This document shows, piece by piece, positions 40,955 through 51,042 of a stretch of 64,000 nt of DNA. The stretch spans positions 124,001 to 188,000 of the IMG/VR virus record IMGVR_UViG_3300017971_000185. One strand, written 5' to 3'. Positions within the stretch are counted from its first letter, which is position 1; every line of letters starts with the position of its first letter. The position numbers and the translations under genes are program-made. Source of the stretch: a virus. The notes under the pieces were generated by a model. The model had not been told where the DNA came from and searched no databases. It was given only the letters and a program-made list of their open reading frames with translations.

Positions 40955-43900
40955 GTGGCTCAGTCGTTTCTCAAGCTAGCCCGAGAGAAGGCACGGCCAA
41001 CCGTCGAGCGTCGTGAGTGGATGGACGACGCGGTGATGGAATTGGTCACTGCCGAGATGCTTCCTGGTGTGATCGACAAGTGTATCGAGGCTGGCCTGTA
41101 TGCTGCCGACCTGGAGACGACGGGGCTCGACGTTCGGGTTTTCGAGGGACGTACCAGGGACCAGATCGTTGGCGCGTGTCTGAGCCACGATGGCGTTCAC
41201 GGCTACTATGCGCCGGTACGCCACAAGGGCGCAGGAGCCAAGCACAACATCCCCGTCAGCTTGTTTGAATCCGAGCTACGGCGGTTGTTCGCGTCGAAGG
41301 CGAAGCCGATCTTCCACAAGGGGAAATTCGATCACGAGTTGCTCCAATTCAGTGGCGGAGAGGCCCTCGCTGAATTCGATGATCCGAATGGCTGGGAAGA
41401 CTCGCTGATTCTGGCTTACCTGTACAACAACAAGCTGGAGCGGATTGGCCTCAAGTACCTGGCGGACCAATTCTTCAACCCACATGTCGAGGAGGATCGC
41501 AAGCGACGCAAGAACGGCGAGAAGGTCCCGTCGTACATGATCGAGCTATGGGAGTTGTTCCCAGACGGCAAGGAAGGAGAGCACTACGATTTCTCCGAGC
41601 TAGACCCCGGATGGGAGCCCGTTGTCTGGTACGGCAGTGGTGATGCGCTTTTCACGTATCGGCTGTTCAAGCTGTTTCATCCCAAAGTGGTCAAGCCCGA
41701 AGAAGGCGTCAGCCAGCGCACCATCTACAACATCGAGAAGATGTGCTGCACGGCGACGCGGTGGATGGAGCGATGTCGAGTCCACACCAATCAGGACCGG
41801 GTTGCTGAGCTTATCCGGCTTGGGCAGAAGGAGTTGTTCGATTCGATCAAGGCCATCTACGACTTCTGCGAGGAAGCCTGCGGGCGAGACATCGCTCCGG
41901 CGTGGTGGCATGTCTTGGCGAAGGGAGTGCCCTTCGAGGGGGACAAGGAGGATCTTCCTCCGTTGTTCAACTCCGAGGATGCGAAGCAGGACTACAGGAT
42001 TCAGATCGAGGAAGCCAAGAAGGTCGTAGAGCACAATCGCAAGCGTCCCACATGGGACCGGTCCGAAACATTGGCCGAGGTCGAGGAGAGACAGAACAAG
42101 AAGGTCACGAAGAGCCTGTCGGATGGAAAGACATATGAGTTTCCTTACCAGTGTGACGTGATGAGCGCGCGGCGGCTTGGGCCGTTGTTTGAGGAGATGG
42201 AGATTCCTGGCCTGAAGCGCACGGAGGAGTCCAAGCAGGTCATGACTTCGGCGGCCGAGTTGGATCGTTTGACCGACCTGCACGGGGAGACTTTCCCGTT
42301 CATGGCACGGATCAAGCGCTTTCGTGAGGTCCAAACAGCCTTGTCGCGTTTCCTGTTGCCGATGCGGGATAACGTATGTCCCGAGGACGGGACGCTCAAG
42401 ATCGACTTTGAGGGATGGCGCACGGACACGGGTCGGTTCTCTACACCATCGGACAAGAACCCGAAGCGCAACGGCGGCACGAGCTATATGATGCACGCGA
42501 CGCCAGCGACGTATGATCCGAAGCGTCCTGAGTGCCTCCGTCGTTTACGTGAATGCATTACGGCTCGACCTGGCCGCATCTTGTGCTCAATCGACTACTC
42601 TGGCGAAGAGATCAGGATCATCACGAACCTCAGTCGTGAGCCCAAGTGGATCATCGAGCATTTCCGTTGCAGCGAATGTGGCAGGACGTTCGATCAAGGC
42701 GATGGGAAGAACACACCGGAGGCTCCTCCACACTTCTGTCCGCGCTGCGGTTCGGACAAGATTGGAGACATCCACACGCTGTCCACGATCGCGTTTTACG
42801 GAGAGGATTCGCAGAAGGACAAAAAGCAATTCAAGCAACTGAGGAAGCAGGCCAAAGCATGCAATTTTGCTTTATGTTACGGCGGTGCTGGGAGTGCCGT
42901 ACAGCGCTCGACGGGTGTTGACGAGAACGAAGGTTGGCGCATCTATCGACAATTCACGGCGACGTATACCCAGCTTCAGAGTTGGATCAAGGGGCAGCAC
43001 GAATTCGTCAAGCAGAATGGATACGTGCTCACGGCATTTGGGCGGCGTTGTCCACTTCCCGACATCCACATGCCGAAGAGGGATCCGAGGACGGGACGCG
43101 ATAACGGATTCTTCATCTCCAAGGCAAAACGGAACGCAGTGAATGCGCCGATCCAGGGGTGTTTGAATTCGGATACGCGGATTCCTACGTCTCTTGGTCT
43201 TAGGCGCATCGCAGACCTACAAGATCAGACTTTTCAGGTGTGGACAGGTACGGCTTGGCAAGACGCTAGAGCTTTCGCTTCGGGGAAAAAGCGACTTTGC
43301 ATGACTGTGTTTGACTCTGGGCGTGTCTTGAAAACAAGCCCGGATCATCGATTTCGTGTCTGGACTGAAGAAGGGTTTGAGTGGGTGAGGCAGGAGGATT
43401 TGACGCCAGAGTGTTGGGTCGCCTGCAATGCGGAAGCTATCGAGTTGCCAGAACCAACCTACGAGTCACACAATTGGAAAGGATTTGGCATCCAGGGAAA
43501 CAGCCCAGTGTTGTGGGAATTTCTGGGGATGGTTTATGGGGATGGTTCTCTTTACCACGATGGGTTGAAGGTCTATGTGGGCGAAGCTAACGAGAGTATC
43601 GCGACTGATTTTTTGGCGGAGGAGTATGCACGAGCGTGGGTGAACAAGCTCAACGATGCCCTTGGTGTGGGAGCGACGTGTCGGAAAAAGAAACGCCCTG
43701 AGAATGAGAAGCATAAACGGCCCACGTGGGAGATCTGCATCTACAACACGGCTTTTCGTAGGTTTTGTTGTGAGGTCTTGGGGGTAGAAGATCAGAACAC
43801 GTGGACGAAGCGTTTTCCCTCAGCGGTTTGGAGCGAGTCAATCAGCAACAGAGCAGCTTTCCTGCGTGGATACTTCAGCGCGGACGGGGGCATGAGTCCA

Positions 43901-45153
43901 TCAGGGGACGCAGCGTCGGTGAGGAGTGTATATCTAGCGCTTCTGCAAGATGCCCAAGCGTTGCTGCACTCTATCGGAATTCGGGCGTCCTATCGGTCGA
44001 GATGTCTGCGTGTGTTTCAAGCCGGCCAAACGTTCGATTTTGGAAAACCCCACCAGCTCACGAAAGCGCAGGCGATCGAGAACAGAGAGATCCCATGGAT
44101 GGGGCAGTGGTATCGTCTGCCCACGGATCTCGTTTGCCAGATAGGCGCCTGCGTGCGGCAATCGTCTGTGTATAAGGCGCTCCCACGTGAGCAAAAATCG
44201 GCTGTGTTGAGGCTATGTGTTGGGTCTGGTAGCAAGCCTCAGTGCCTCAGGTATCTCAAAAGGTTGCCCCCTGACGAGGTCCCTGTTTCCATTTGGGAAG
44301 CGTTAAAGTACGACTATGAGACTCCGGTCGTGACGGAAGACTCCACCACGATGGTGGATATGTACGACATTGAGGTGTTTGACGATGAGCACGCTTTTGT
44401 AGCGGATGGGGTCGTAGTCCATAACAGCGGGGCTGACATCCTGAAGCTGGCGATGTCTCTGATCTACAAGGAGTGCAAGAAACGCGACTGGCTGGAGAAG
44501 GTCTACATGGTCGCGTGCATGCATGACGAGATCGTTTTCGAGATCGTGACGGACATCGTGGAGGAAGCGCTCAACGTCATCATGCCGTTGATGATTCGCA
44601 ACTCGGCAATCCTCAAGTTGAAGTGGCCGATTCCGTTGATGCTCGACTGCGAGATGGGGTACGACTGGATGGTTCCCTGGAACCTTGTGGAGTACACTTC
44701 AGGTAAAGCGGAATGGCCGGAGGAGATCAAGTCGTTCTTTCCCAAGGCCGTTGCCGGATCGGCAGCGGTTACGCCAGATGCCGGAGATCCAGATCCGATC
44801 GCTCCGGTTCAACTCACCAACCGTGCTGAATCTGCAAATGTTCGTCTGGGTGTCGTGGAGCCGCCTCCAGATTCAGTCCCAGATTCGGCCCCGCCAGACC
44901 CGGCCCCGCCAGATTCGGTCCCGGTCAGTGTTCCTGATTTCAAGGCAGGCGATGTCTACGTCCACAGACTACGAAAGCCATTGCGGCAGGGTACAGTAGA
45001 GAGTCTGGCAGAGGTTCTCTACAAGTGCCGAAACAGAGGTTCTCATCCCATCGAGATTCGTTCGTCAGATGGGGAACACGTGCTTTGGAAGAGTACGGAC
45101 TTCACGATCAATCCCGTGCAGTTTGCCGTACTCGCCGACTATAAGGGTATCTG

Positions 45154-45154
<1 letters not shown>
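40955..45154 (+). CDS. polA: Family A DNA polymerase with intein and inserted zinc ribbon (1399 aa precursor)
   Basis: Replicative phage DNA polymerase. GTG start after GGTAAAGGAG. The 3'-5' exonuclease domain shows [10 protein letters not shown] (Asp52, Glu54). The polymerase has motif [14 protein letters not shown] (Asp547), the O-helix Arg630, Lys634, Phe638 and Tyr642 in [15 protein letters not shown], and motif C MHDEIV (Asp1191). Phe638 predicts deoxynucleotide selectivity. A Cys4 zinc ribbon ([16 protein letters not shown], about 570-605) is inserted after motif A. Intein residues 736-1157 interrupt [14 protein letters not shown], leaving about 977 residues after splicing. No 5'-3' exonuclease domain. 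A Pro/Asp-rich linker and an extra domain form the last 140 residues. Confidence 0.95.
43160..44425 (+). mobile_element. Intein in DNA polymerase I (422 aa, LAGLIDADG type)
   Basis: Starts with Cys1 ([13 protein letters not shown]) directly after NAPIQG and ends VVVHN before Ser+1 (SGADILKL). Block B is TSPDHRF; block F is around [26 protein letters not shown] motifs are [12 protein letters not shown] and [14 protein letters not shown], so the homing endonuclease looks intact. Insertion is in a highly conserved polymerase motif. Confidence 0.93.
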
Positions 45155-45804
<650 letters not shown>

Positions 45805-45826
45805 TCCGATAGTGCTCCTTTAGAGG

Positions 45827-46654
45827 ATGTCTCGGCAACCGACAGACCTGTTGATGGATTGTGTCCAATCGCTGGAGGAGAAACTTCACGAACGAGTCGA
45901 TCCGTCCAGCGTCACAGATCAGGTCTGTGGCATGTGTCGCAATCCTACGTGTAGGCGAGCCGGGTGGGCAGAGTCGCAGTGGCAACATCGGATGGATACG
46001 CAGGTAGAGCGGTTGCTCAACAACCCTCGGTTCTCAGATCTGGCGTTGCCTCGGCATCTGATGATCCACCAAGAGGAGTGGAAGGACTTGTCTCGCAAGG
46101 CGATGAAACTCGACATCGCTGCGCGGCGTGGCGACTGGACGCCAGTGACGGATGACGACTTGCCTTCCGATGGACGGTTGGAGGTTAGCTCTGAGGAGAG
46201 CGCCAACGCAGTCGATATCGCGCTGGAAGCCCTGGCCAAGAAGAAAGGCAAGACACGTCCGCAGGTTCCTCGGCTCGTAGGTGGTGTGGAAGACCCAACG
46301 ACAGAGGGCACGCCGGAGCCTTCCACGGGGCCACCAACGCAGGCTCAAAAGAAGGTCGAGAAGATGACGGAAGATCTCGGGCTTTCGGTTGAGCAAGACG
46401 AGCCCTTTGCCGAAGAACCAGTCCCTGATCCTGAGCCCAAGCCCAAGCCCAAGCCCAAGCCAGTAGCCAAGCCGAGACCGTCTCCACAACCGGTGCCAGG
46501 AAACACACCGGTTCCGCGCGAGGGCATCATGGTCGATGGTGGTCCGCCGCCATCGTCACAACCTGCCGCAGATCCGTGGGCTCCGAAGAAGGAACGTGTC
46601 GTCAAGCCGCATTCGACGGTTCGAATGGGCGTCAAGGATGAGAAGGATGAGTGA
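45827..46654 (+). CDS. Hypothetical protein with Cys cluster and Pro/Lys-rich linker (275 aa)
   Basis: ATG 45827 follows TTAGAGG. The N-terminal part has CGMCRNPTCRRAGW, which may bind metal. The middle is helical, then comes a Pro/Lys/Glu-rich linker (PDPEPKPKPKPKPVAKPRPS) and a short C-terminal tail. Stop overlaps the next ATG by eight bases. No family recognised. Confidence 0.55.
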   Translation: MSRQPTDLLMDCVQSLEEKLHERVDPSSVTDQVCGMCRNPTCRRAGWAESQWQHRMDTQVERLLNNPRFSDLALPRHLMIHQEEWKDLSRKAMKLDIAARRGDWTPVTDDDLPSDGRLEVSSEESANAVDIALEALAKKKGKTRPQVPRLVGGVEDPTTEGTPEPSTGPPTQAQKKVEKMTEDLGLSVEQDEPFAEEPVPDPEPKPKPKPKPVAKPRPSPQPVPGNTPVPREGIMVDGGPPPSSQPAADPWAPKKERVVKPHSTVRMGVKDEKDE

Positions 46655-47756
46655 GGTCGATCCCAAGCTATGGGCTGCCATCGGCCGACTCTCGGCGTCT
46701 GTGAAAGATCTCGATCCTCGGATCGCCGCGTTGTTGGAGCAGCTAGAGCAGGGTGTCCACGAAGAACAAGTGCTTGCCGATCTGGTCAAGCTGGTTGCAG
46801 AAGATCCCGAGCTTGGTCGTCGCATCGAGGAAGCTGCGCGTACCGAGTTTCAGCCGTTGCAAAACGAGACGGCCGAGGATATCGAAGAGTCTATTACAGC
46901 ACTTCGCAACCTCAAGGACCGACAACAAGCCCTACGGGATCTGAATTTCGAGGAAGAGGATTTGGTGTTCCATCCCGAGGGCACCGGCCTTCCGCAACTT
47001 CACCCTCTGGTGATGGGCTACATCATCGAACGACTGCAATTCGATGATGACATTCCCGAGCTACGCACGGGGAGCTTGCCTGTGGGTGCTCCTCCGGCTG
47101 TTCCCGTCGAAAGTGCTGTCCGAGATCCCGCAGTGTTGGGAGCCCAGCTTGAGAAGGCTTCTCAGGAGGTCCGAGAAGAGCTAGACGGTGCGCAACGCGA
47201 GAAGATGAAGGAACTAGAGGCCCTGGAGCCGGAGCTACAGGAAGCTGCGCTGGTCCCGCAGGGAAAGGAGAAATTCCTCGCGGTGGCCGAGGGCAGGGTC
47301 GGCGTGCCAGGATACCGAGCGGGACATAGGGCGGCTTTGCGGAAGGTCGAGCTAGACGACCAAGCCATCGTCCACATGACCGAGGATCTGCGGCAGAAGT
47401 ACGCCCACAAGGCTCTCACGTCCACCCAGGGACGCCGGAGCGCTGTCCCGGTCATCGGAGCCCTGGTCCAGAGGGAGCTAGTCCAGAAGGGCTACAAGGT
47501 CACGTTAGACGGCCCGGAGACGCTGCTGGAGGAGCCCATCGCGGAGGCTTCCTGGGCTCTTTCCATGGAAGCCGCGGTGGCGGAAACCCAAGGTCACTTC
47601 TCATTCATCGACAACGCCGCCAAGGTGCTTTCGATGCATCTCGATCGGACTCTGGCCGAGGAAGGTGTGTTGCAGATTTTGCTGCACATCGAGCCGATCA
47701 ACGAGATCGCGAAACGCCGGGTGGGGTGGGAAGCGAAGGCCGTTGCTTGTCAGTGA
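46647..47756 (+). CDS. Hypothetical helical protein (369 aa)
   Basis: ATG 46647 was chosen from overlap context; the longer frame from 46536 lies inside the previous gene. Mostly alpha-helical and acidic, with coiled-coil-like stretches (LEKASQEVREELDGAQREKM, residues 166-185). A compact C-terminal domain (about 265-369) contains VPVIGALVQRELVQKGY. No enzyme motif. It may be structural or a complex subunit; unrecognised. Confidence 0.55.
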   Translation: MSEVDPKLWAAIGRLSASVKDLDPRIAALLEQLEQGVHEEQVLADLVKLVAEDPELGRRIEEAARTEFQPLQNETAEDIEESITALRNLKDRQQALRDLNFEEEDLVFHPEGTGLPQLHPLVMGYIIERLQFDDDIPELRTGSLPVGAPPAVPVESAVRDPAVLGAQLEKASQEVREELDGAQREKMKELEALEPELQEAALVPQGKEKFLAVAEGRVGVPGYRAGHRAALRKVELDDQAIVHMTEDLRQKYAHKALTSTQGRRSAVPVIGALVQRELVQKGYKVTLDGPETLLEEPIAEASWALSMEAAVAETQGHFSFIDNAAKVLSMHLDRTLAEEGVLQILLHIEPINEIAKRRVGWEAKAVACQ

Positions 47757-48187
47757 GCGTCAAGGACAAGCGATTGTGGACTTTCATCGTTCGCGGTGGG
47801 GAGCAAATCGTGCTCCAGCCGAAGGGCAACATCCCCGAGGAACACGAGGGTGGCCGTTCCGTCATGCGTTTCGTGCTCACGGATGAGGATGCAGAGGCGA
47901 CCGAGACGCTGCTCAAAAATCACGGCTGCGAGGTCGAGAAGTCCACGGTCCGGCAAACGGATGAGCAGGAGAAAGAGCGGCAGGAGCTAGCTGGGGTCAT
48001 GCGCGATGAGATGGTGTTTCCGAGCACCGCATGTCTCGCGTGTACGTTCTTCGATCCTCACATCGAGGGTAACTGTGGCGTGACTGGATGGGCGCCCGAG
48101 AGTGTCGAGTCGTTGCTGGAGCATCGCGACAAGGCAAAGACCGATCTGGCCGAGTGTCCTTTGGAGAAGTATCTGGAGGTCCAGTGA
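47753..48187 (+). CDS. Hypothetical protein with Cys motif (144 aa)
   Basis: GTG overlaps the upstream stop. The N-terminus is beta-rich (LWTFIVRGGEQIVLQPKG). A C-terminal segment holds CLACTFFDPHIEGNCG and a later AECPLEKY, four Cys that could ligate zinc or an iron-sulphur cluster. The stop overlaps the GTG of the following methylase, suggesting it is a partner or specificity factor; unproved. Confidence 0.55.
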   Translation: MSVKDKRLWTFIVRGGEQIVLQPKGNIPEEHEGGRSVMRFVLTDEDAEATETLLKNHGCEVEKSTVRQTDEQEKERQELAGVMRDEMVFPSTACLACTFFDPHIEGNCGVTGWAPESVESLLEHRDKAKTDLAECPLEKYLEVQ

Positions 48188-48987
48188 GTCACGAGATCAA
48201 GCTCATGGACGCCATGGAGGGGCTGAAGTTGTTGGCCTCGGGCTCTGTGGACATGATCGTCACGGATCCTCCGTATGAGTCGCTCGAAAAGTGGAGGGCA
48301 ATGGGCACGACCACTCGACTCAAGAAGTCCAAGCAGTCGAGCAACGAGTGGTTCCCGACCGTCCCCAACTCCTACTTCCCACCGTTTTTCGCTGAATGTC
48401 ATCGAGTGCTTCGCTCGGGCACGGACATGTACATCATGTGCGATGAGGAGACGGGCGACATTCTGAAGCCGATGTTGCGGGAGGTTGGTTTCGAGCTACG
48501 GAAATCGCTTGTCTGGCACAAGGTCGGCAAAGAGGTTGACCAGATCTGTCCTCATTGCAAGCGCGTTTGCGGTCAGGAGTTTTCGCCTGGTGTGCCGGGC
48601 ATGGGCTATCCGTTCCGCAGCCAGTGGGAGATGATCTTGCTCGCGCGCAAGGGCAAGCGTCCAATGCCCAAGGACAAGAGCGTGCGCAACGTTCTTCCCG
48701 TTCCGTGGATCAAGCGTAAAGACGCATTCCCCACCGAGAAACCAGTGGAGTTGTGCGAAGTTTTGATCAGGCAGTCGAGTGAAGAAGGAGAGCTAGTGCT
48801 CGACCCGTTCGCGGGCTCGGGGTCGGCTGGGGAGGCTGCCTACCGGCTCAAGCGAAACTTTCTCGGTTTCGATGTCGAGCAGAAAGCTCTCGACTACTTC
48901 AATGCACGCAAGCAGACGTGGAATGGTGTTGGTTCGGCGGTTTCCGCCGAGCCGTTGGTTTTCAAGTTTTTCGGGAGAAAGCCATGA
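48184..48987 (+). CDS. DNA methyltransferase, beta class, intact (267 aa)
   Basis: Methylates adenine N6 or cytosine N4 in DNA. DPPY at 28-31 (IVTDPPYESLEKW) comes first and the AdoMet motif VLDPFAGSGSAGEAA is C-terminal, the beta-class order. PTEKPVELCEVLI is the usual helix before motif I. A CPHCKRVCGQEF insert in the middle suggests a zinc site. Length is typical. GTG overlaps the upstream stop and the stop overlaps the next ATG. No restriction partner gene is nearby, so it is probably a protective orphan methylase. Confidence 0.92.
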   Translation: MSHEIKLMDAMEGLKLLASGSVDMIVTDPPYESLEKWRAMGTTTRLKKSKQSSNEWFPTVPNSYFPPFFAECHRVLRSGTDMYIMCDEETGDILKPMLREVGFELRKSLVWHKVGKEVDQICPHCKRVCGQEFSPGVPGMGYPFRSQWEMILLARKGKRPMPKDKSVRNVLPVPWIKRKDAFPTEKPVELCEVLIRQSSEEGELVLDPFAGSGSAGEAAYRLKRNFLGFDVEQKALDYFNARKQTWNGVGSAVSAEPLVFKFFGRKP

Positions 48988-49412
48988 GTTTGACGAGGAA
49001 CCCAGCGGGAGCAATCGCAGGTCGCGGAGCTTCATGGACGCAGTGTAGCACGGTCGGGCCGTATGGTCGGTGCGTAGAACAAGAGGGACATGAAGGCAAA
49101 TGCACAACCTTCATCAGTGGTCGTACAGTGCCCGAATCTCCGTTGCCAGGCGCGTTGAAGGGTGTTGCCAATGCGCTCAGGGATGCGCAACTGGATTCGT
49201 ACTACGAGCCGTTTCTCTTCGATGCGCTCAGCGATCTCATGCGTGCAATAGGACGGCCGGACGCTGCCAGTGCTGCTGATCGGTTGAAGGCCGACCCGAG
49301 CTACGACAGAGGCTACGAGGATGGTCGTGAGGCAGCCTACTATGAAGGCTACGATGAAGGATATGATGAAGGAGAGCAAAAAGGATATGATGAAGGAGAG
49401 CAAAACACGTAA
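48984..49412 (+). CDS. Small protein, tandem paralogue 1 (142 aa)
   Basis: ATG 48984 overlaps the methylase stop. Domain with DSYYEPFLFDALSDLMRAIG and AASAADRLK is shared with the following gene. The N-terminus has CSTVGPYGRC and C-terminal repeats YDEGYDEGEQ and YDEGEQN. No function recognised. Confidence 0.55.
   Translation: MSLTRNPAGAIAGRGASWTQCSTVGPYGRCVEQEGHEGKCTTFISGRTVPESPLPGALKGVANALRDAQLDSYYEPFLFDALSDLMRAIGRPDAASAADRLKADPSYDRGYEDGREAAYYEGYDEGYDEGEQKGYDEGEQNT
49359..49406 (+). repeat. Two tandem 24-bp repeats, coding in two frames
   Basis: GGATATGATGAAGGAGAGCA plus four more bases occurs twice back to back (49359-49382 and 49383-49406, differing at the last base). It encodes GYDEGEQ repeats of gene 48984 and, shifted by one frame, DMMKESK in front of the next gene. 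Confidence 0.85.
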
Positions 49413-49713
49413 GGTTGCTCAGCCTACTGCCCAGGCTACTGCTTTGGCATCGTTGGCATCGAAGGACGGACGCATTGCTAGGATGGTGAGAAAGCTAGCT
49501 AGTGCGACTAAGTATGCGGCTTGGGATTCGTGCTACGAGCCGTTTCTCTATGACGCCCTGCAAGATCTCATGGAGGTTGCCGGATGCACGGAAGCAGCCA
49601 GCGCAGTGGACAGAATTAAGCAGCGATACAATGCCGTCTACGAGAAGGGCTATAGAGCTGGGATAAGAGCTACAAGGACGTTGACTCAAACTTATGATTG
49701 CGTAGACGAATAA
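49387..49713 (+). CDS. Small protein, tandem paralogue 2 (108 aa)
   Basis: Overlaps the upstream gene in another frame; the start is placed at ATG 49387 or 49390, with AAAAGG upstream supplied by the 24-bp repeat. Contains DSCYEPFLYDALQDLMEVAG and AASAVDRIK, clearly duplicated from the previous gene. N-terminal part is basic and Ala/Thr-rich. Function unknown. Confidence 0.5.
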   Translation: MMKESKTRKVAQPTAQATALASLASKDGRIARMVRKLASATKYAAWDSCYEPFLYDALQDLMEVAGCTEAASAVDRIKQRYNAVYEKGYRAGIRATRTLTQTYDCVDE

Positions 49714-49925
49714 GGAGTCCTTTCCTCACGGAGAAGCGTAGCGATCATCTCTTCCAGCTTCGCCAAATCCAGAGGATGTACATTTACCGGGGAAGGGACG
49801 CCTGAGCTAATCCACTCGCGGCGCTTCCACCGCTCGACCAAGCGAGCCGCCTCTTTCTCGTGCCAATCCACGCAACCAATGGAGCACGAAATATGGGCAG
49901 CGGCTAGTGGCGCCTCAGCCGCCAC
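49692..49925 (-). CDS. Small hypothetical protein (77 aa)
   Basis: GTG start 20 bases downstream of the stop of the next minus-strand gene, so it is the last gene of that operon. Amphipathic helix with WHEKEAARLVERWKRREW and a second helix LDLAKLEEMIATLLREE. It converges with the plus-strand operon, overlapping its last codons by 22 bases. No strong terminator is visible between them. Confidence 0.45.
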   Translation of the reverse strand: MAAEAPLAAAHISCSIGCVDWHEKEAARLVERWKRREWISSGVPSPVNVHPLDLAKLEEMIATLLREERTPYSSTQS

Positions 49926-49945
49926 CTGATGTTCGCGAACCCCGC

Positions 49946-50284
49946 TCAGTCGGTGGTTTCGAGGCTTGGTCCCTCTTCCGAAGCCGTTTCGGAATTCTTG
50001 GGGACCACTAGCTTTCGGATAGCGTCGATGTCGGTCTCACCCGGAGGCGATTCCAGGCAGATCTGCCCGCCGCCTTCGCGGATAGCGCAGCAGATGTGAC
50101 GGGTGGTGGCCAGGCCAATGCGGTTCGGTCCGCGGTAGTCAAAGACGACTTTTCCTCTCTCCTGAGATTCACCAATGATGACTTGGTAACTGTAGAGAGT
50201 GTTGCCGTCTGTTCGCAGAGCACCTGTGCCACTACGACCTTTCTTTCCGCGAAGCCATGCCTGGATGACCTTGGGATTGCGCAT
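49946..50284 (-). CDS. Hypothetical protein (112 aa)
   Basis: ATG preceded on the minus strand by AGGAG. Basic N-terminus (NPKVIQAWLRGKKGRS), then a beta-rich domain (NTLYSYQVIIGESQERGKVV) and CCAIREGGGQICLES. Acidic tail. No family recognised. Confidence 0.5.
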   Translation of the reverse strand: MRNPKVIQAWLRGKKGRSGTGALRTDGNTLYSYQVIIGESQERGKVVFDYRGPNRIGLATTRHICCAIREGGGQICLESPPGETDIDAIRKLVVPKNSETASEEGPSLETTD

Positions 50285-50435
50285 TCTCTGTGACTCCTAC
50301 TTGTCCGCTGTCGTGTGCGTCCGACACTTCTCTCTACGCCTGTTCGCAGCGGCGTGAACACGCAAGGAGACGCCATCTGAGCCCGTTTTCGTCGGACCCC
50401 CTATAGATGGGGCGGGGCAGATCTGCACGAGCGTG
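50285..50435 (-). other. Intergenic stretch between minus-strand genes
   Basis: No ORF with a credible start. It holds AGGAG ribosome-binding site sequence for the downstream gene, an isolated GCGTAGAG (minus strand, 50332-50339) without a matching -35, and a CCTATAG element at 50400-50406. The palindromic GCGTGACACGC lies at its upstream end. Nothing else seen. Confidence 0.4.
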
Positions 50436-51032
50436 TCACGCGAGTAGGTCGCGCACACGGTCGAGGTCTGCGAGCGCGGTCTGCTCAGCACGACTGCCTG
50501 CGCCGCCTTGGTACAGGACGTAGGCAGGGTGGTAGATCGGCACCACAGGCACGGAGACGCCGGACTTCTCATCGACCCACTTGGCAGTCGTCATCTCACG
50601 CAGGGCCTTCATGGGCGCTCCTCGTTCGCCTGAGAGGAAGCCGCCAGCGAACCGGCCGAGAGCTACGAGCACTTTGGGCTGGATGACCGCGATCTGCACA
50701 CGGAGATAGGGCGTGCAGGCTTGGATCTCCCACTCCCAGGGATCACGGTTCTGGGGCGGTCTACATTTGAGGATGTTCGCGATGAACACGTCTTCGCGTT
50801 TGAGCCCGAGATGCAAGATCCATCGGTCGAGTAGCTGTCCCGCACGACCAACGAATGGACGCCCTAGCTCATCTTCTGTGCGGCCCGGCCCCTCGCCCAC
50901 GAACATGAGCTGGGCTTCGGGGCTGCCTTCACCGAACACGATCGTGTTGCGAGTCTTGCCTAGCTCGCAGCGCTGGCAGTCTCCGATCTTGCGTTGGTGT
51001 AGGTAGGCCAGCTTGGTTGCGGCGTCGTTCAT
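50436..51032 (-). CDS. Family 4 uracil-DNA glycosylase (198 aa)
   Basis: Removes uracil from DNA and starts base excision repair. Iron-sulphur cysteines Cys19, Cys22, Cys90 and Cys106 are all present (CQRC, LKCRPP, QACTPYL). The family 4 active-site motif is VGEGPGRTEDELGRPFVG (residues 45-62). The second motif is HPAYVL near residue 173. Length matches thermophile and bacterial UDG4 enzymes. Ten bases separate it from the upstream gene, so they share an operon. Possible roles: repair of deaminated phage DNA or counter to uracil-based defence. Confidence 0.93.
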   Translation of the reverse strand: MNDAATKLAYLHQRKIGDCQRCELGKTRNTIVFGEGSPEAQLMFVGEGPGRTEDELGRPFVGRAGQLLDRWILHLGLKREDVFIANILKCRPPQNRDPWEWEIQACTPYLRVQIAVIQPKVLVALGRFAGGFLSGERGAPMKALREMTTAKWVDEKSGVSVPVVPIYHPAYVLYQGGAGSRAEQTALADLDRVRDLLA

Positions 51033-51042
51033 CGCAGCAACT

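Noticed and set aside
50332-50339. Minus-strand GCGTAGAG before the 50284 gene
   Set aside because: Perfect -10, but the expected -35 position holds GTTCACG. Kept only as a weak possibility.
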